Part shown: one piece after another, positions 1 through 25,630 of the stretch | Layout: each line of letters opens with the position of its first letter | How positions within the stretch are numbered: position 1 is the stretch's first letter | Assembly: GCF_020283565.1 (NCBI RefSeq) | Contig: NC_060059.1 | Location: 46,396,572-46,460,571, forward strand | Direction: 5' to 3' | DNA from: Trifolium pratense | Lineage: Eukaryota > Streptophyta > Magnoliopsida > Fabales > Fabaceae | DNA: 64,000 nt | Notes under the pieces: model-generated | What the model was told of the DNA's origin: nothing | What the model saw: only the letters and a program-made list of their open reading frames with translations | The model's database searches: none | Translations under genes and position numbers: made by a program

Positions 1-370
1 TCGAGTCTATTGAGTTCTTATATTTAAATATTTATAAAGTGAATAATTTTAAAATTATGAGACTCTTATAAATTATAAGGATAAAAAAGTAATTTAATTA
101 TATCATCCCTCTCCTCGTGAACCAAACATATTTGCAATTAAAATTTCTCTCCTCCCCCTCCCCTTCCCTCTTTTGAACCAAACACATCTGCAATTAAATT
201 TTTTCCCTCCCCTCCCCTCCTCTCTATAAAAATCCCTCCCCTCCCCTTCTACTCTTTTGAACCAAACAGACCCAAGGAAGTGGGGTGGGGGGTGTTAGTA
301 GTAAGTCTAGTTTATGATTAATTTTATATTAGTTATTAGAAGATTTATTTTAAATTGAGTCTATTTTATA
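1..370. other. Non-coding AT-rich flank
   Basis: No gene is visible. The stretch holds a pyrimidine-rich segment (about 105-260) in which a CCAAACA-type phrase and CCCTCCCCTCC runs recur at about 60-90 bp intervals, so it is probably an old repeat. It ends at the TA that borders the Stowaway-like element starting at 371. Confidence 0.5.
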
Positions 371-539
371 CTCCTTTCGTCCCAAAATATAAGAACTCAT
401 TGACCATTGCACGTACGTCAGTGTATAAATTTGATTACAAATATCTTTATTTCTCTATTAGTAAAAATTATAAAAATTTGATATTTTGAAAATATTCATC
501 GAAACAAATTAAACAATATCTTATACGATAATATATATA

Positions 540-2285
540 GGGGGCTGCTAACTTAGACCCAGTTGGGTCTAAGTTAGCAAGGTGCACCTTCTCAGTTGGA
601 CAAAAATACCCATTTTTTTAATTTTTGAAAGAATAGAGCAACAGGGACATTTCTGTAATTTACCCAACAGTACACGCGCCCCCAATTTCTTTTCCCACCC
701 CCCAGGACACGTGGCAGCTCCTGATTGCACAAAAATCACGCGCGTGCATCACACGCGCCGACAGGCGCGCGTGGCTGAAGCCCACACGTGGAGAGAGAAA
801 GCCTTTTGAAAAGGCAGGCCACGTGTCAGCATATGATTGGCTGCGTTAATTTTTTTCCATTTAATACTTTAAACTCGATTATTTCGTCGTAAATTAATTT
901 TTTATTTTTTATTTTTTATACCAAAATTCATTTTTTTTTTCTCTACAAATAGAGACTTGGTTCGTTTGATTTGGACACAGAAAAAAAAACCCAATTTTTC
1001 ACTACCTTAATCTCATTTTTCACTACCTTACATCAACTCACTGAAACCATTCTACCAGAAAAATGGTTTCAGAGTACAAATCTCTGAAACCATTCTACAA
1101 GCTAAATGGTTTCAGAAGCAAATAACTAATAATCAACTTACTGAAACCATTCTACCAGCAAAATGGTTTCAGATTACAACTCTCTGAAACCATTGTACCA
1201 GATAAATGGTTTCAGAAGCAAACACAATTAATAAATTACTCACTGAAACCATTCTACCAGTAAAATGGTTTCAGAATACAACTATGTGAAACCATTCTAC
1301 AAGCTAAATGGTTTCAGAAGCAAATAACTAATAATCAACTTACTGAAACCATTCTACCAGCAAAATGGTTTCAGATTACAACTCTCTGAAACCATTGTAC
1401 CGAATAAATGGTTTCAGAAGCAAACACAATTAATAAATTACTCATTGAAACCATTCTACCAGTAAAATGGTTTCAGAATACAACTATGTGCAACCATTCT
1501 ACCAGTAAAATGGTTTCAGAAGCATACATTAGTTTTTAATTACCGTTTTATCTCATTTAATTAACTAAAAATAGTTTCAGGTCTCCAAAAATTTCATAAA
1601 ATATACCAAAAGTTCCAGAATATTATCTACTATTTTCCTGGTATAATGGTTTCAGTGAGTTGGTTGAGTGGTGCGTGTTAAATTACAACACACAAGTAAC
1701 GTATTTAGTAGACAAAAAATGAGATTAAGGTAGTGAAAAATTGCGTTTTTTTTTTCGGTGTCCAAATCAAACGAACCAAGTCTCTATTTGTAGACAAAAA
1801 AAAATTATGAATTTTGGTATAAAAATAAAAAAATAAAAAATTAATTTACAACGAAATAATTGAGTTCAAAGTATTAAATGAACAAAAATCACGCCCAGCC
1901 AACCATTGTGTGACACGTGTCCTACTTTTAAAAAGCAAATTTTTCTCTCTCCAGGTTGTAATCTAGTGTGGCGCAGGCGCTGGAATCTGATGGATCAGGA
2001 TGATCTGGGCTGTCTGATTGATCAGACAGTCTTGATGAGATCAGATCTTGGCTGTCTGATGGAAATCAACGGTCTGTAACCATGGTCCTTCGGTACGCGC
2101 GCGACACTGGATCCGCGTCTATTAATGGTTTCAGAAGGTGGGGCGCGTGTACTGTTGGTGTAAAATTACAGAAATGCCCCTGTTGCTCTATTGTTTCAAA
2201 AATTAAAAGAATGGGTATTTTGGTCCAATTGAAAAGGTGCACCTTGCTAACTTAGACCTAACTAGGGTTTAAGTTAGAAAACCCC
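540..2285 (+). mobile_element. Foldback element copy 1 with palindromic-minisatellite core
   Basis: The termini are inverted repeats: left GGGGGCTGCTAACTTAGACC, right GTTAGAAAACCCC. Each end contains its own imperfect palindrome (GCTAACTTAGACC facing GGTCTAAGTTAGC). The inverted-repeat arms continue for several hundred bases, including GAGACTTGGTTCGTTTGATT near 953 and its reverse complement near 1765. The centre (1041-1519) is an array of ten 32-bp palindromes. There is no coding capacity; the 75-codon ORF at 582-809 lies in the GC-rich subterminal arm and resembles nothing. TA repeats flank both sides. The left arm (about 690-830) differs from copies 2 and 3, carrying other CACGTG and GCGCG-rich sequence. 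It is non-autonomous and its superfamily is not determined. Confidence 0.8.
1041..1519. repeat. Array of ten 32-bp palindromes (CTGAAACCATT...AATGGTTTCAG)
   Basis: Units start at about 1041, 1084, 1141, 1184, 1243, 1286, 1343, 1385, 1445 and 1488. Each has 11-bp perfect arms, CTGAAACCATT and AATGGTTTCAG, around a 10-bp loop such as CTACCAGTAA. Gaps alternate between about 11 bp and 25-27 bp, giving a higher-order period of about 101 bp. The spacers are themselves repeated (AAGCAAATAACTAATAATCA and AAGCAAACACAATTAATAAA classes), so two-unit blocks were the amplified unit. A further half unit lies at about 1640-1657. Confidence 0.9.
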
Positions 2286-2298
2286 ATATATATATATA

Positions 2299-3970
2299 GG
2301 GGTTTTCTAACTTAGACCCTAGTTAGGTCTAAGTTAGCAAGGTGCACCTTTTCAATTGGACCAAAATACCCATTCTTTTTAATTAATTAACCAAAATACC
2401 CATTAATAGACGCAGATCCAGTGTCGCGCGCGTACCGAAGGACCATGGTTACAGACCGTTGATTTCCATCAGACAGCCAAGATCTGATCTCATCAAGACT
2501 GTCTGATCAATCAGACAGCCCAGATCATCCTGATCCATCAGATTCCAGCGCGTGCGCCACACTGGATTACACCCTGGAGAGAGAAAAATTTGCTTTTTAA
2601 AAGTAGGACACGTGTCACACAATGGTTGGCTGGACGTGATTTTTGTTCATTTAATACTTTGAACTCAATTATTTCGTTGTAAATTAATTTTTTATTTTTA
2701 TACCAAAATTCATAATTTTTTTTTTTCAACAAATAGAGACTTGGTTCGTTTGATTTGGACACCGAAAAAAAAATACAATTTTTCACTACCTTAATCTCAT
2801 TTTTTGTCTACTAAATACGTTACTTGTGTGTTGTAATTTTACACGCACCACTCAACTAACTCACTGAAACCATTATACCAGGAAAATAGTAGATAATATT
2901 CTGGAACTTTTGGTATATTTTATGAAATTTTTGGAGCTTTGAAACTATTTTTAGTTAATTAAATGAGATAAAACGGTAATTAAAAACAAATGTTTGCTTC
3001 TGAAACCATTTTACTGGTAGAATGGTTGCACATAGTTGTATTCTGAAACCATTTTACTGGTAGAATGGTTTCAATGAGTAATTTATTAATTGTGTTTGCT
3101 TCTGAAACCATTTATCTGGTACAATGGTTTCAGAGTTGTAATCTGAAACCATTTTGCTGGTAGAATTGTTTCAGTAAGTTGATTATTAGTTATTTGCTTC
3201 TGAAACCATTTAGCTTGTAGAATGGTTGCACATAGTTGTACTCTGAAACTATTTTACTGGTAGAATGGTTTCAGTGAGTAATTTATTAATTGTGTTTGCT
3301 TCTGAAACCATTTTGCTGGTAGAATGGTTTCAGTAAGTTGATTCTTAGTTATTTGCTTCTGAAACCATTTAGCTGGTAGAATGGTTTCAGAGATTTGTAC
3401 TCTGAAACCATTTTCCTGGTAGAATGGTTTCAGTGAGTTGATGTAAGGTAGTGAAAAATGAGATTAAGGTAGTGAAAAATTTGGTTTTTTTTTTCTGTGT
3501 CCAAATCAAACGAACCAAGTCTCTATTTGTAGAGAAAAAAAAATTATGAATTTTGGTATAAAAATAAAAAAATAAAAAATTAATTTACAACGAAATAATT
3601 GAGTTCAAAGTATTAAATGGAAAAAAATCACGTCCAGCCAATCAGACAGACACACGTGTCCTGCTTTTAAAAAGTAGATTCTTCTCTCTCCAGGGTGTAA
3701 TCCAGTGTGGTGCACGCGCTGGAATCTGATGGATTCGGATGATCTGGGCTGTCTGATTGATCAGACAGTCTTGATGAGATCAGTGCTTGGCTGTCTGATG
3801 GAAATCAACGGCCTGTAAGTGTAACCATGGTCCTGCGGTACGCGCGCGACACTGGATCTGCGTCCATTGATGGTAATTTGGTTAATTAATTAAAAAGAAT
3901 GGGTATTTTGGTCCAACTGAAAAGGTGCACCTTGCTAACTTAGACCCAACTGGGTCTAAGTTAGCAGCCC

Positions 3971-3972
<2 letters not shown>
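2299..3972 (-). mobile_element. Foldback element copy 2, inverted relative to copy 1
   Basis: It begins GGGGTTTTCTAACTTAGACC and ends GTTAGCAGCCCCC, the mirror of copy 1, from which it is separated by 13 bp of TA repeat (2286-2298). The palindrome core lies at about 2995-3435, with units reading CTGAAACCATTTTACTGGTA and AGAATGGTTTCAG. The subterminal arms carry CTGTCTGATTGATCAGACAG-type palindromes and a GCGCGCG-containing block on both sides. A long (TA)n tract follows at 3973-4031. No coding capacity. Confidence 0.8.

Positions 3973-4031
<59 letters not shown>
3973..4031. repeat. (TA)n microsatellite, about 59 bp
   Basis: A pure AT dinucleotide repeat directly abuts the right terminus of foldback copy 2. 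It is the expanded insertion site inside the interrupted Stowaway-like MITE. Confidence 0.95.
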
Positions 4032-4033
<2 letters not shown>

Positions 4034-4112
4034 GAAAAATACAGTCAAAACAAGATAATATAAATAGTGCATTTAGTCAAAATATGTCTTATAAAATGAG
4101 ACGGATGGAGTA

Positions 4113-5922
4113 ATAATTAACTCACACAATTTGAGGAAGCAATAATAGGAAAGTTGCAATGGAAATTTGAATTTAAACTGAACCAATCCATATTTTATAC
4201 ATTTTGTAACAAAATTTTAGATTTTCATTTTGAGTTTTAAATTTGTCACAAACTTATCTAAATGACTTAGATCATTATTTTACTCAACAAACTCAATTTA
4301 ACAAACTTTGGAGCTTTTATTTAAACTTATCTTAGCAAAAATCCGTGTACCATTTACACCAAAAAAGTGAGATTTGATAGCAAAACTAAAATACTCATAA
4401 CTTTTTCATCCGAATTCGACTACGTTTGTTGTTGATTCGAGGTAAGGGGGTGAATTTGTTCACTACAAGGGTGTGTTTAATCACAAGGGTAGTTGAGGAG
4501 TCCTCCCTTTTGCCTTTGTTTTTGGTTCTCGGTTCTCCAATTAATTGTATTGTTTTAGCGTCGGTAGAAATTCCTAAATGAATTAATTACTTTTAGTCAC
4601 AACCTAAGTGTCAATCATGGTTATTTGACTTGTTTTGTCGTAGATGAGTTGTTGTTGATAAGTTGTTGCTACCATACTGTTGTTGTTCATTTTCGTTGAT
4701 TGACGTTGTTCTTAATTGTCATTAATGTCGTTGTTATTAATAACTAATATGCCATTGTTAATTGATGAGAATGTCGTTGTTAAATTGTCGTTGTTAATTA
4801 ATGAGAATGTTGTCGTTAAATATGATGAGACGTCGTTGTTAGATGTCTTTGATGTATTGGTTATAGTTATTGCATTCATGCCAGTCCTTATGTCGTTGTT
4901 TATGTTGTTGATTGATGAGTTGTTGGATTGTTCAATAATACACCTCTACATTCAATTATTGTTGAGTAGGTTGGTACCACATTCATTTAAAGTCTAGGAT
5001 TGCATCTCATGCATTGTATATATTGTTTTGATTGTGTATGTTTGTTGTCTTTGGGTTGTTGTTTTGATATGTTCCTTTGACGGTGTTTGATGATGTGCTA
5101 TTTGTATATTTGTTGACGATTATTTGCCTACTCTTGTTGTTTTATACACTGTTATCTTGTGTGGATGTATTTCCACCTCTCTTGGTTGTCTATGAAAGAG
5201 TATTTTATAAAAAGTATTTGAAAATTAGATTATTATTATTTTTGGGTGTCATAGAACACACTTTCCTACACCTAATACATACACCAACACTGTTCACCGT
5301 ATTTATAATCAATCACTTTCTTCGAATTCATTTAAGTTGCAAATCATGAAGGAGCCAAAAGTTTCCTCTACCTCAACATTACACAAAGGTGATATGAGAT
5401 CCACATAATTTTGGCAAAAATAAAACTACCATCATCTCCAGTATGCACATGTCATGTCAAGTCCCATACAATTTCGCGATAATGAAAAGGACACATCCAC
5501 ATTATATTTGAACCTTCCTCTAGTTGGTCGAAATTCATAATAAAATCAATGACAATGTATTTGCAAACACTCGCTCTCAAATTAGGTGGATGAGAGTTTT
5601 AAAGTGAGAGTAAAAATGAATCAATAAATTAACTAAGACTTACTAATCATTTAGCAATAGTTATTTCATTGACTAGGACCACCACCTGATCACCTCAAAC
5701 AATGATCTAATACAATTAAGTATTGAATCGAACATTCGAATCAAACATTAAAAAAAACACTCGCCTGATTACATGGACATGAAAATACCATATGGAATAA
5801 TAGAAGACGATAAAAAGATACTACTACCACTAGTATCATTAACCACTTTAATTTAGTAATTTAAAAGGAATCTAGTCCTAAAATCCTAATAATGATTGAT
5901 GTTAACATTAAGTATCAAGTAC
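4113..5922. other. Gene-free stretch with GTTGTT-rich segment
   Basis: No gene is supported. From about 4620 to 5160 the sequence is rich in GTTGTT and in partly repeated phrases such as TTGATGAGAATGTCGTTGTT. ORFs of 93 and 90 codons there are low-complexity (Leu/Val/Phe) and look like chance. It could be a decayed retrotransposon part, but no terminal repeat was found. Confidence 0.45.
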
Positions 5923-6078
5923 TACTCCAAATTCCCTCTATCCTAATTTATAAGCAAAATTTTACTTTTGAGATTCATTCAATAATGAATGTATTTGATT
6001 TATAATATAGGCCAAATACATTAATTTTTTAATAAATATGAAAAGTTAACTTTTACTTATAATTAAGGATGGAGGGAG
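5923..6078. mobile_element. Stowaway-like MITE
   Basis: The left terminus CCCTCTATCCTAATTTATAA faces the right terminus CTTATAATTAAGGATGGAGG, which are imperfect inverted repeats of the CTCCCTCC class. TA follows the right end. The left boundary is approximate because a few extra bases lie between ACTCC and the conserved CCCTC. Confidence 0.6.
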
Positions 6079-6669
6079 TATTTAGTAAAAAATTAGTACT
6101 AATACTACAACTAAAAAAACTATAATTGACCGTTACTTTTAGCAAGAGAAGAGCATTGACTATCTTTTTACGGAAACATTAAGGAAGAAGTAGAATAAAA
6201 AAATTAAATTTTTTTTTGTCAAAAACCCCCTTTTTTGTCATGTACAGTAGCAATTAGCACTAGCTTCCCATTCATTCATTCATTCAATATTCGGTGACAC
6301 ACCTTATCTCTCTTTACTCTATTCTCTTTAACTTTTCATTTCATACTCTCAAAATCAACACAACCAACATCAAATCAAATCAACCATATATTTTTCTAGT
6401 ATTATTAAACCTTGATTCATATAATACATATACATACATACATAAGATTGAGTCAATTCATTCAAATAGTAAATCTCTCCACAAATAATCTAGCTCCACA
6501 CAAATTATTAACTTTTTGATTACTATGTTCTGGATCAGCTAACAACTAGCTTCAATAGTAAATTGTCGGTTGATAATTTGATTCTTCAGCTACAATTATT
6601 GCTATGTTTTCAGAATTTAATTTTAATTTTCTATTTCATTTCAATTCAGTTCAACACAAGAGAAGCAAA
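6079..6669 (+). promoter_or_regulatory. Upstream and 5' leader region of the PIF-like gene
   Basis: This is the roughly 590 bp before the start codon. It has (CATT)n near 6270 and a long A/T/C-rich leader. Pyrimidine-rich tracts ending in CAG occur near 6588, 6613 and 6650, so a 5'-UTR intron is possible, but no single donor is convincing. No TATA box or light-response element was assigned. Where transcription starts is inference. Confidence 0.4.
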
Positions 6670-20990
<14,321 letters not shown>

Positions 20991-21616
20991 GTTACCCGGC
21001 ATCTAGATATCATATCAGCTGCCATGGTGGTGTAATGTGCGAGAACTAACATTTTAGCAGATCTCAGTAGCATCCATCAGAAAAAAAAAAGAAGAAAAAA
21101 AACAGATCTCAGTATTGTTTGTTGCCCTATTATTATTATTATTAGGCCAAGTATATTAAGCACCCCTAAAAATGGGGGTTTATGGTGCACCAAACCATTT
21201 TTACTGCGGTCTCACCTCAATTTAAAATCTGATTATTTTAAGTAACAATGCAAGATGACGTTTCTACCCCTGAAGCATGGAATTGGATACTCTCCTTCTC
21301 CAAATATTGTCCATTAGATCAATCAAATGGTTCAAAATTTATAAGAGAATAAAATTAAAAAAAGAAATGAATATGAATATTTAAATCCCGAACAGCAAAA
21401 ACGCACAACTTAAAGATGGACGCGGGTTGCCAGTCGCCGGCGATTGTTGTTGGTGGTTGCCAGTATCAATCTTTTCTCTACAGCACCACCTCCCAAATCA
21501 ACTCATCATAATCACAATCACCCAATTCCTCAACGATGATTACGACTATTTTTCAAGGGCATATAACAATTGTTTAAACAAATAAAACAAAAGGGTTATG
21601 CCTAATCGCATTCTAA
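20991..21616. other. 3' flank of PIF gene running into the tandem array
   Basis: The first 100-150 bp are likely 3'-UTR. An (ATT)n run occurs near 21130. From about 21535 array-like phrases appear (GATGATTACGACTA and TTTTCAAGGGCATATAACAA), so the array edge precedes the MULE insertion. No gene is seen. Confidence 0.45.
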
Positions 21617-21625
21617 AATAATTAA

Positions 21626-22560
21626 GGGTAAATAATGTCATACCCCCCTGCAAAATAGGCGAGTTTTGCGTTACCATATTTTTGAGATTATCCCCCTGCA
21701 ATGTCAAGATTCCTTGCGTTACCCCCCTGGCTCAACAAGTGGGCATATGACATGGGCGAATCTTGACGTGGCATGACACGTGGAAATTAATTTATTTTTT
21801 ATTTATTTTAAATTGCCAACTTAGTAATTATTTATTTTTTAATTAAAAAAAAATGAAAAAAACTTTTTTTTTTAAAGAAACTTTTTTTTTACGGTAACTT
21901 TTTTTTTAAAGAAATCTTTTTTTTTTTTAAAGAAACTTTTTTATTTAAAGAAATTTTTTTATTTAAAGAAACTTTTTTTTTTCGTTCCGTTCATATGCAG
22001 CGATTGTTATTCGTTTTCAATTTCAATTTGGGGGTAGGGCAAAGCGATTGTTCTTGCGTTACTATGTGATTGCAGTTTTTTTTTTTTGGTTACTCTATTA
22101 TTATTAGTTATTATTATTATTATTATTATTAGTTTTTTGGTTACTATTATTATTATTAGTTTTTTTTTCATCTTCATTTTTTTTTTTTGGTTACTCTATT
22201 ATTAGTTATTATATATATATAAGAATTTTTTTTTATATATATAATAACAACTTTTAGTCAAAAAAAAAAAATTCTTTTAAGTAAGTTCATAAAAATATAA
22301 CAACTTTTAAGTTTTTTTTCATTTTTTTAATTAAAAACTCACATTAATTAATGAGTTGGTAATTAAAAATAAATAAAAAATAAATTAATTTCCACGTGTC
22401 ATGCCACGTCAAGATTCTTCCATGTCATATGCCCACTTGTTGAGCCAGGGGGGTAACGCAAAGAATCTTGACATTGCAGGGGGTAATCTCAAAAAAATAT
22501 TTTGCAGGGGGGTAACGCAAAACTCGCCTATTTTGCAGGGGGGTATAATACTATTTACCC
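21626..22560. mobile_element. MULE-type foldback MITE with perfect 9-bp target duplication
   Basis: The terminal inverted repeats are about 190 bp, starting GGGTAAATAATGTCATACCC on the left and ending GTATAATACTATTTACCC on the right. The arms carry CAAAATAGGCGAGTTTTGCG and CACGTGTCATGCCACGTCAA in mirror orientation. The target duplication AATAATTAA lies at 21617-21625 and 22561-22569. The interior is poly-T and (ATT)n with no ORF. Length 935 bp. Confidence 0.9.
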
Positions 22561-23783
22561 AATAATTAATTTATACCTTATAATTCAAATTAGACGATGA
22601 CTACCATTAATTCCATTATAAATACTTACTTTAAAACTTGAAATTCAAATTAGACAATGGTTATGACTATTCTTCAAGGGCATGTAACAATTGTTTAAAA
22701 AAATAAAAAAATGGTTATGACTAATCCCATTCTAAAATGCTTAATTTATATCTAGGAATTCAAATTAGACGATGACTACCACTAATTCCATTATAAATAC
22801 ATACTTTAGAAGTTGAAATTCAAACTAGACGATGATTACGACTATTCTTCAAGGGCATATAACAATTGTTTAAACAAATAAAAAAAAGAGTTATGACTAA
22901 TCGCATTCTAAAATGCTTAATTTATATCTAGGAATTTAAATTAGACGATAATTACCACTAATTCCATTATAAATACATACTTTAGAAGTTGAAATTCAAA
23001 TTAGACGATGGTTATGACTATTCTTCAAGGGCATGTAACAATTGTTTAACTCTTCTATTTGAAAAATCGAATTCTAAAATGCTTAATTTCGACCTTCGAA
23101 TTCAACTTAGGCGATGTTCATGCTTAATCGCACTATAAAATACTTAATTTAGATCATCGAATTCAAATTAGACATTGCTTATGCCTAATCACACAATAAA
23201 ATACTTACTTTAGACCTAGGAATTCAAATTAGACGATGACTACGACTAATCCATTATAAAATACTTACTTTAGACCTAGGAATTCAAATTAGATGATGAT
23301 TACGACTAATCCATTATAAAATACTTACTTTACACTTAGGAATTCAAATTAGACGATGACTACCACCAATCCATTATAAAATACTTACTTTAGACCTAGG
23401 AATTCAAATTAGACGATGATTACCACTAATCCATTATAAAATACTTACTTTAGACCTTAAAATTCAAATTAGACGATGTTTACGACTAATCGCATTATAA
23501 AATACTTACTTTAGACATTAGAATTCAAATTAGACGATAGTTACTACTAATCGCATTATAAAATACTTACTTTAGACCTATAAATTCAAATTAGATGATG
23601 ATTACGACTAATCCATTATAAAAAACTTACTTTAGACTTATAAATTCAAATTAGACGCTGACTACCACCAATCCATTATAAAATGCTTACTTTAGACCTT
23701 AAAATTCAAATTAGACGATGGTTACGACTAATCGCATTATAAAATAATTAATTTAGACATTGGAATTCAAATTAGACGATGGT

Positions 23784-24575
23784 TCGCTGCAGTCTAGCAG
23801 TGGACCAGTCTGTCGTCGAGTAATAATTCACACTCTAGTGTTTAGAATGAGTTTATATCCACAGGGATTTTTAGAATTGAGTATTGGGTCTAACTCAACC
23901 TTACAAAACCGGCTTGTAAGGTGAGGATTGCCTCTAGTATATAAACACTTAGTCAGACCATCTCTCAACCGATGTGGGACTCTTAACACCCCCCCTCACG
24001 CCCAGCACTATTGGGCTTGGTGCGTGGATATAAACGGTAGGTGGCCCGATAACGGAAACCTGATAACAGGTGGCCCAACGGATCGTGGAGAGGCTCTGAT
24101 ACCATCTTAGAATTGAGTATTGGGCCTAACTCAACCTTACAAAACCGGCTTGTAAGGTGAGGATTGCCTCTAGTATATAAACACTTAGTCAGACCATCTC
24201 TCAACCGATGTGGGACTCTTAACAGGGATCGTGCCAAGGCAAGTTTCGTTTAGAAATTAAGATAGTTTTGTTTTCGCTTTGTTTGAAAAAGGTTTTGAGA
24301 CAGGAGTTAGATAATATAAGACTAAAGATAAACGAAAGAGTTCAAGATGATAAAAGTAGGTTAAGTGCTTTCGAATCGCTCCCCTATTCCTGCTCGGTAA
24401 CTGGCGTATTTCTTCCTTTTCCCTCTTTTTTATGCATTTTCCACTTTTCTTACTTCTTGGTCAAGTAACTTCGTAACCTCAGGTATTTGCTTGGATTTTG
24501 TCTTCAATCACTACTAAAACTACTAAAAAACTAATATAAAATACTACTAAAAACATCATATAATGACTGTCATCA
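23784..24575 (-). mobile_element. Probable solo LTR with a nested TRIM
   Basis: It is flanked by ATGGT on both sides (23779-23783 and 24576-24580) and lies in the minisatellite. Reverse-complemented it starts TGATGACAGTCATTATATGA, matching the start of the LTR-like insertion at 43156 (TGATGACAGCCAATTATATG). Both also contain a CCACAGGGAT/ATCCCTGTGG block. The other terminus has decayed (CGA instead of CA). Without the TRIM it is about 430 bp. Gypsy affiliation is inference. Confidence 0.6.
23869..24224 (-). mobile_element. TRIM (miniature terminal-repeat retrotransposon), 356 bp
   Basis: Two 120-bp LTRs (23869-23988 and 24105-24224) start TGTTAAGAGTCCCACATCGG on the minus strand. The methionyl-tRNA primer-binding site TGGTATCAGAGC lies directly inside the right copy (24093-24104 on +). 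A polypurine tract GAGGGGGGG abuts the left copy. The 5-bp target duplication is GGGAT (23864-23868 and 24225-24229). The interior is only 116 bp and non-coding. Structurally this is a textbook TRIM. Confidence 0.95.
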
Positions 24576-24725
24576 ATGGTTATGCCTAATCGCAATATAA
24601 AATTTGTAATTTAGACATTGGAATTCAAATTAGACGATGATTACGACTAATAGCATTATAAAATACTTACTTTAGACCTAGAAATTCAAATTAGACGATG
24701 ACTACCACTAATCCATTAAGGAGAA

Positions 24726-25126
24726 AACATCTCTAGGAAAAAAATTGAAGCTTGAAGGTGATCAGCGGAGGACGAAATTGAAGAACAAGTTAGAGGTAAT
24801 TAGGTAAGTATACCTTGACAGAAAATTAAAAGCATTGATTCGATTTTGCTTTGACGTGGAAGCTCCAATTTGTGGCTTCCAAGTTACTCACGTTTGGGAC
24901 CAGATCTGCGTTTTTGGGACTCGAGTTTGTAGCTACCCAAACACCGAGGAATTTGTTCAAATCGCGTTTCAGTCTCAAGACTCACGTTTGAGGAAATAAA
25001 ATACAGAACCAAACATGTACTTAATGGAATTTTTTTAATTAAAGACAATTATCGGAAACTATTTGGAAATAAGTGGGAAAGACAAATTGGAGTAGTAACC
25101 GTACATGAATGACAGGTGACATTTAG
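24726..25126. other. Gene-free junction between array and gypsy LTR
   Basis: No ORF or repeat structure could be assigned. The sequence up to 25126 has no counterpart at the 3' LTR, so the missing first part of the left LTR was probably lost here. Confidence 0.4.
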
Positions 25127-25450
25127 TATTTGATGAAGTTACACAAAACAGAGATAAAAAAAAAGTACAATATTAAGGAATATTTGGTTCTGTTGATACA
25201 TGTTATATTTTTACTATTTTTTAGTGTGCTTATTATTATCCGAATGGTATATATATTATCATTAGTTGGTACCATTTTGCTTTGTGGAATAATCTATGTT
25301 TATTTTGATTGTTTGGTATGCGGTATGCCGGTTGTTTGTTTTCGATTCTGCCATGTAAAATATCCAATTATGTATTGAGTACCTTGTTTTGTTTTTACCA
25401 CAGTGTAAGGAATACAAAATTCTGATCACCTTATATACATAAATAAGTAA

Positions 25451-25630
25451 AGGAAAATGCTAACTAGTGCCCCCGGGGCACTAGTTAAGGATACTAATTA
25501 TAGTAAAATTACATTGAAACTTATGTAGTCAATGTTTGTAAAGTATAAAAAGTGTCATTTTCAATGCAAAAATTACTTTTTTTGTATCCTTAACTAGTGC
25601 TCCGGAGGCACTAGTTAGCATGACCCTAAC
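25451..25630. mobile_element. Small PIF/Harbinger-like MITE, 180 bp
   Basis: The inverted ends carry ATGCTAACTAGTGCC on the left and its complement GGCACTAGTTAGCAT on the right. The TAA target duplication lies at 25448-25450 and 25631-25633. The same site in the right LTR (about 40920) is uninterrupted, which defines the element exactly. Non-coding. Confidence 0.85.

Larger units (their letters stand above)
371..4110. mobile_element. Stowaway-like MITE split by two nested foldback elements
   Basis: The left end reads CTCCTTTCGTCCCAAAATAT and the right end, reversed, reads CTCCATCCGTCTCATTTTAT, the usual terminal inverted repeat of Tc1/mariner-type Stowaway MITEs. TA dinucleotides flank both ends (369-370 and 4111-4112). 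Only about 169 bp on the left and 80-140 bp on the right belong to the MITE. The rest is two later insertions (540-2285 and 2299-3972) in an internal (TA)n tract. The pairing of the two ends rests on sequence similarity and position. Confidence 0.65.
21500..24725. repeat. Minisatellite array, 60-bp period, broken by two insertions
   Basis: About twenty units contain AATTCAAATTAGACGATG followed by CTAATCCATTATAAAATACT. They are most regular (59-61 bp apart) from 23160 to 23780. The earlier part (22575-23090) has longer units with an extra segment (TTCTTCAAGGGCATGTAACA). The array is interrupted by the MULE foldback at 21626-22560 and the solo LTR at 23784-24575, and it resumes at 24576-24720. 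Confidence 0.85.

Noticed and set aside
582..809. 75-codon ORF in foldback copy 1
   Set aside because: Lies in the GC-rich subterminal arm of a non-coding element and is not kept in the other two copies.
1041..1519. CRISPR-like array (regular palindromic repeats with spacers)
   Set aside because: The spacers are themselves repeated, the repeats vary, and the host is a plant; the array lies inside a transposon and no cas genes are present.
4716..4997. 93-codon Leu/Val-rich ORF
   Set aside because: Low-complexity translation of GTTGTT-rich DNA; no family resemblance or flanking gene signals.
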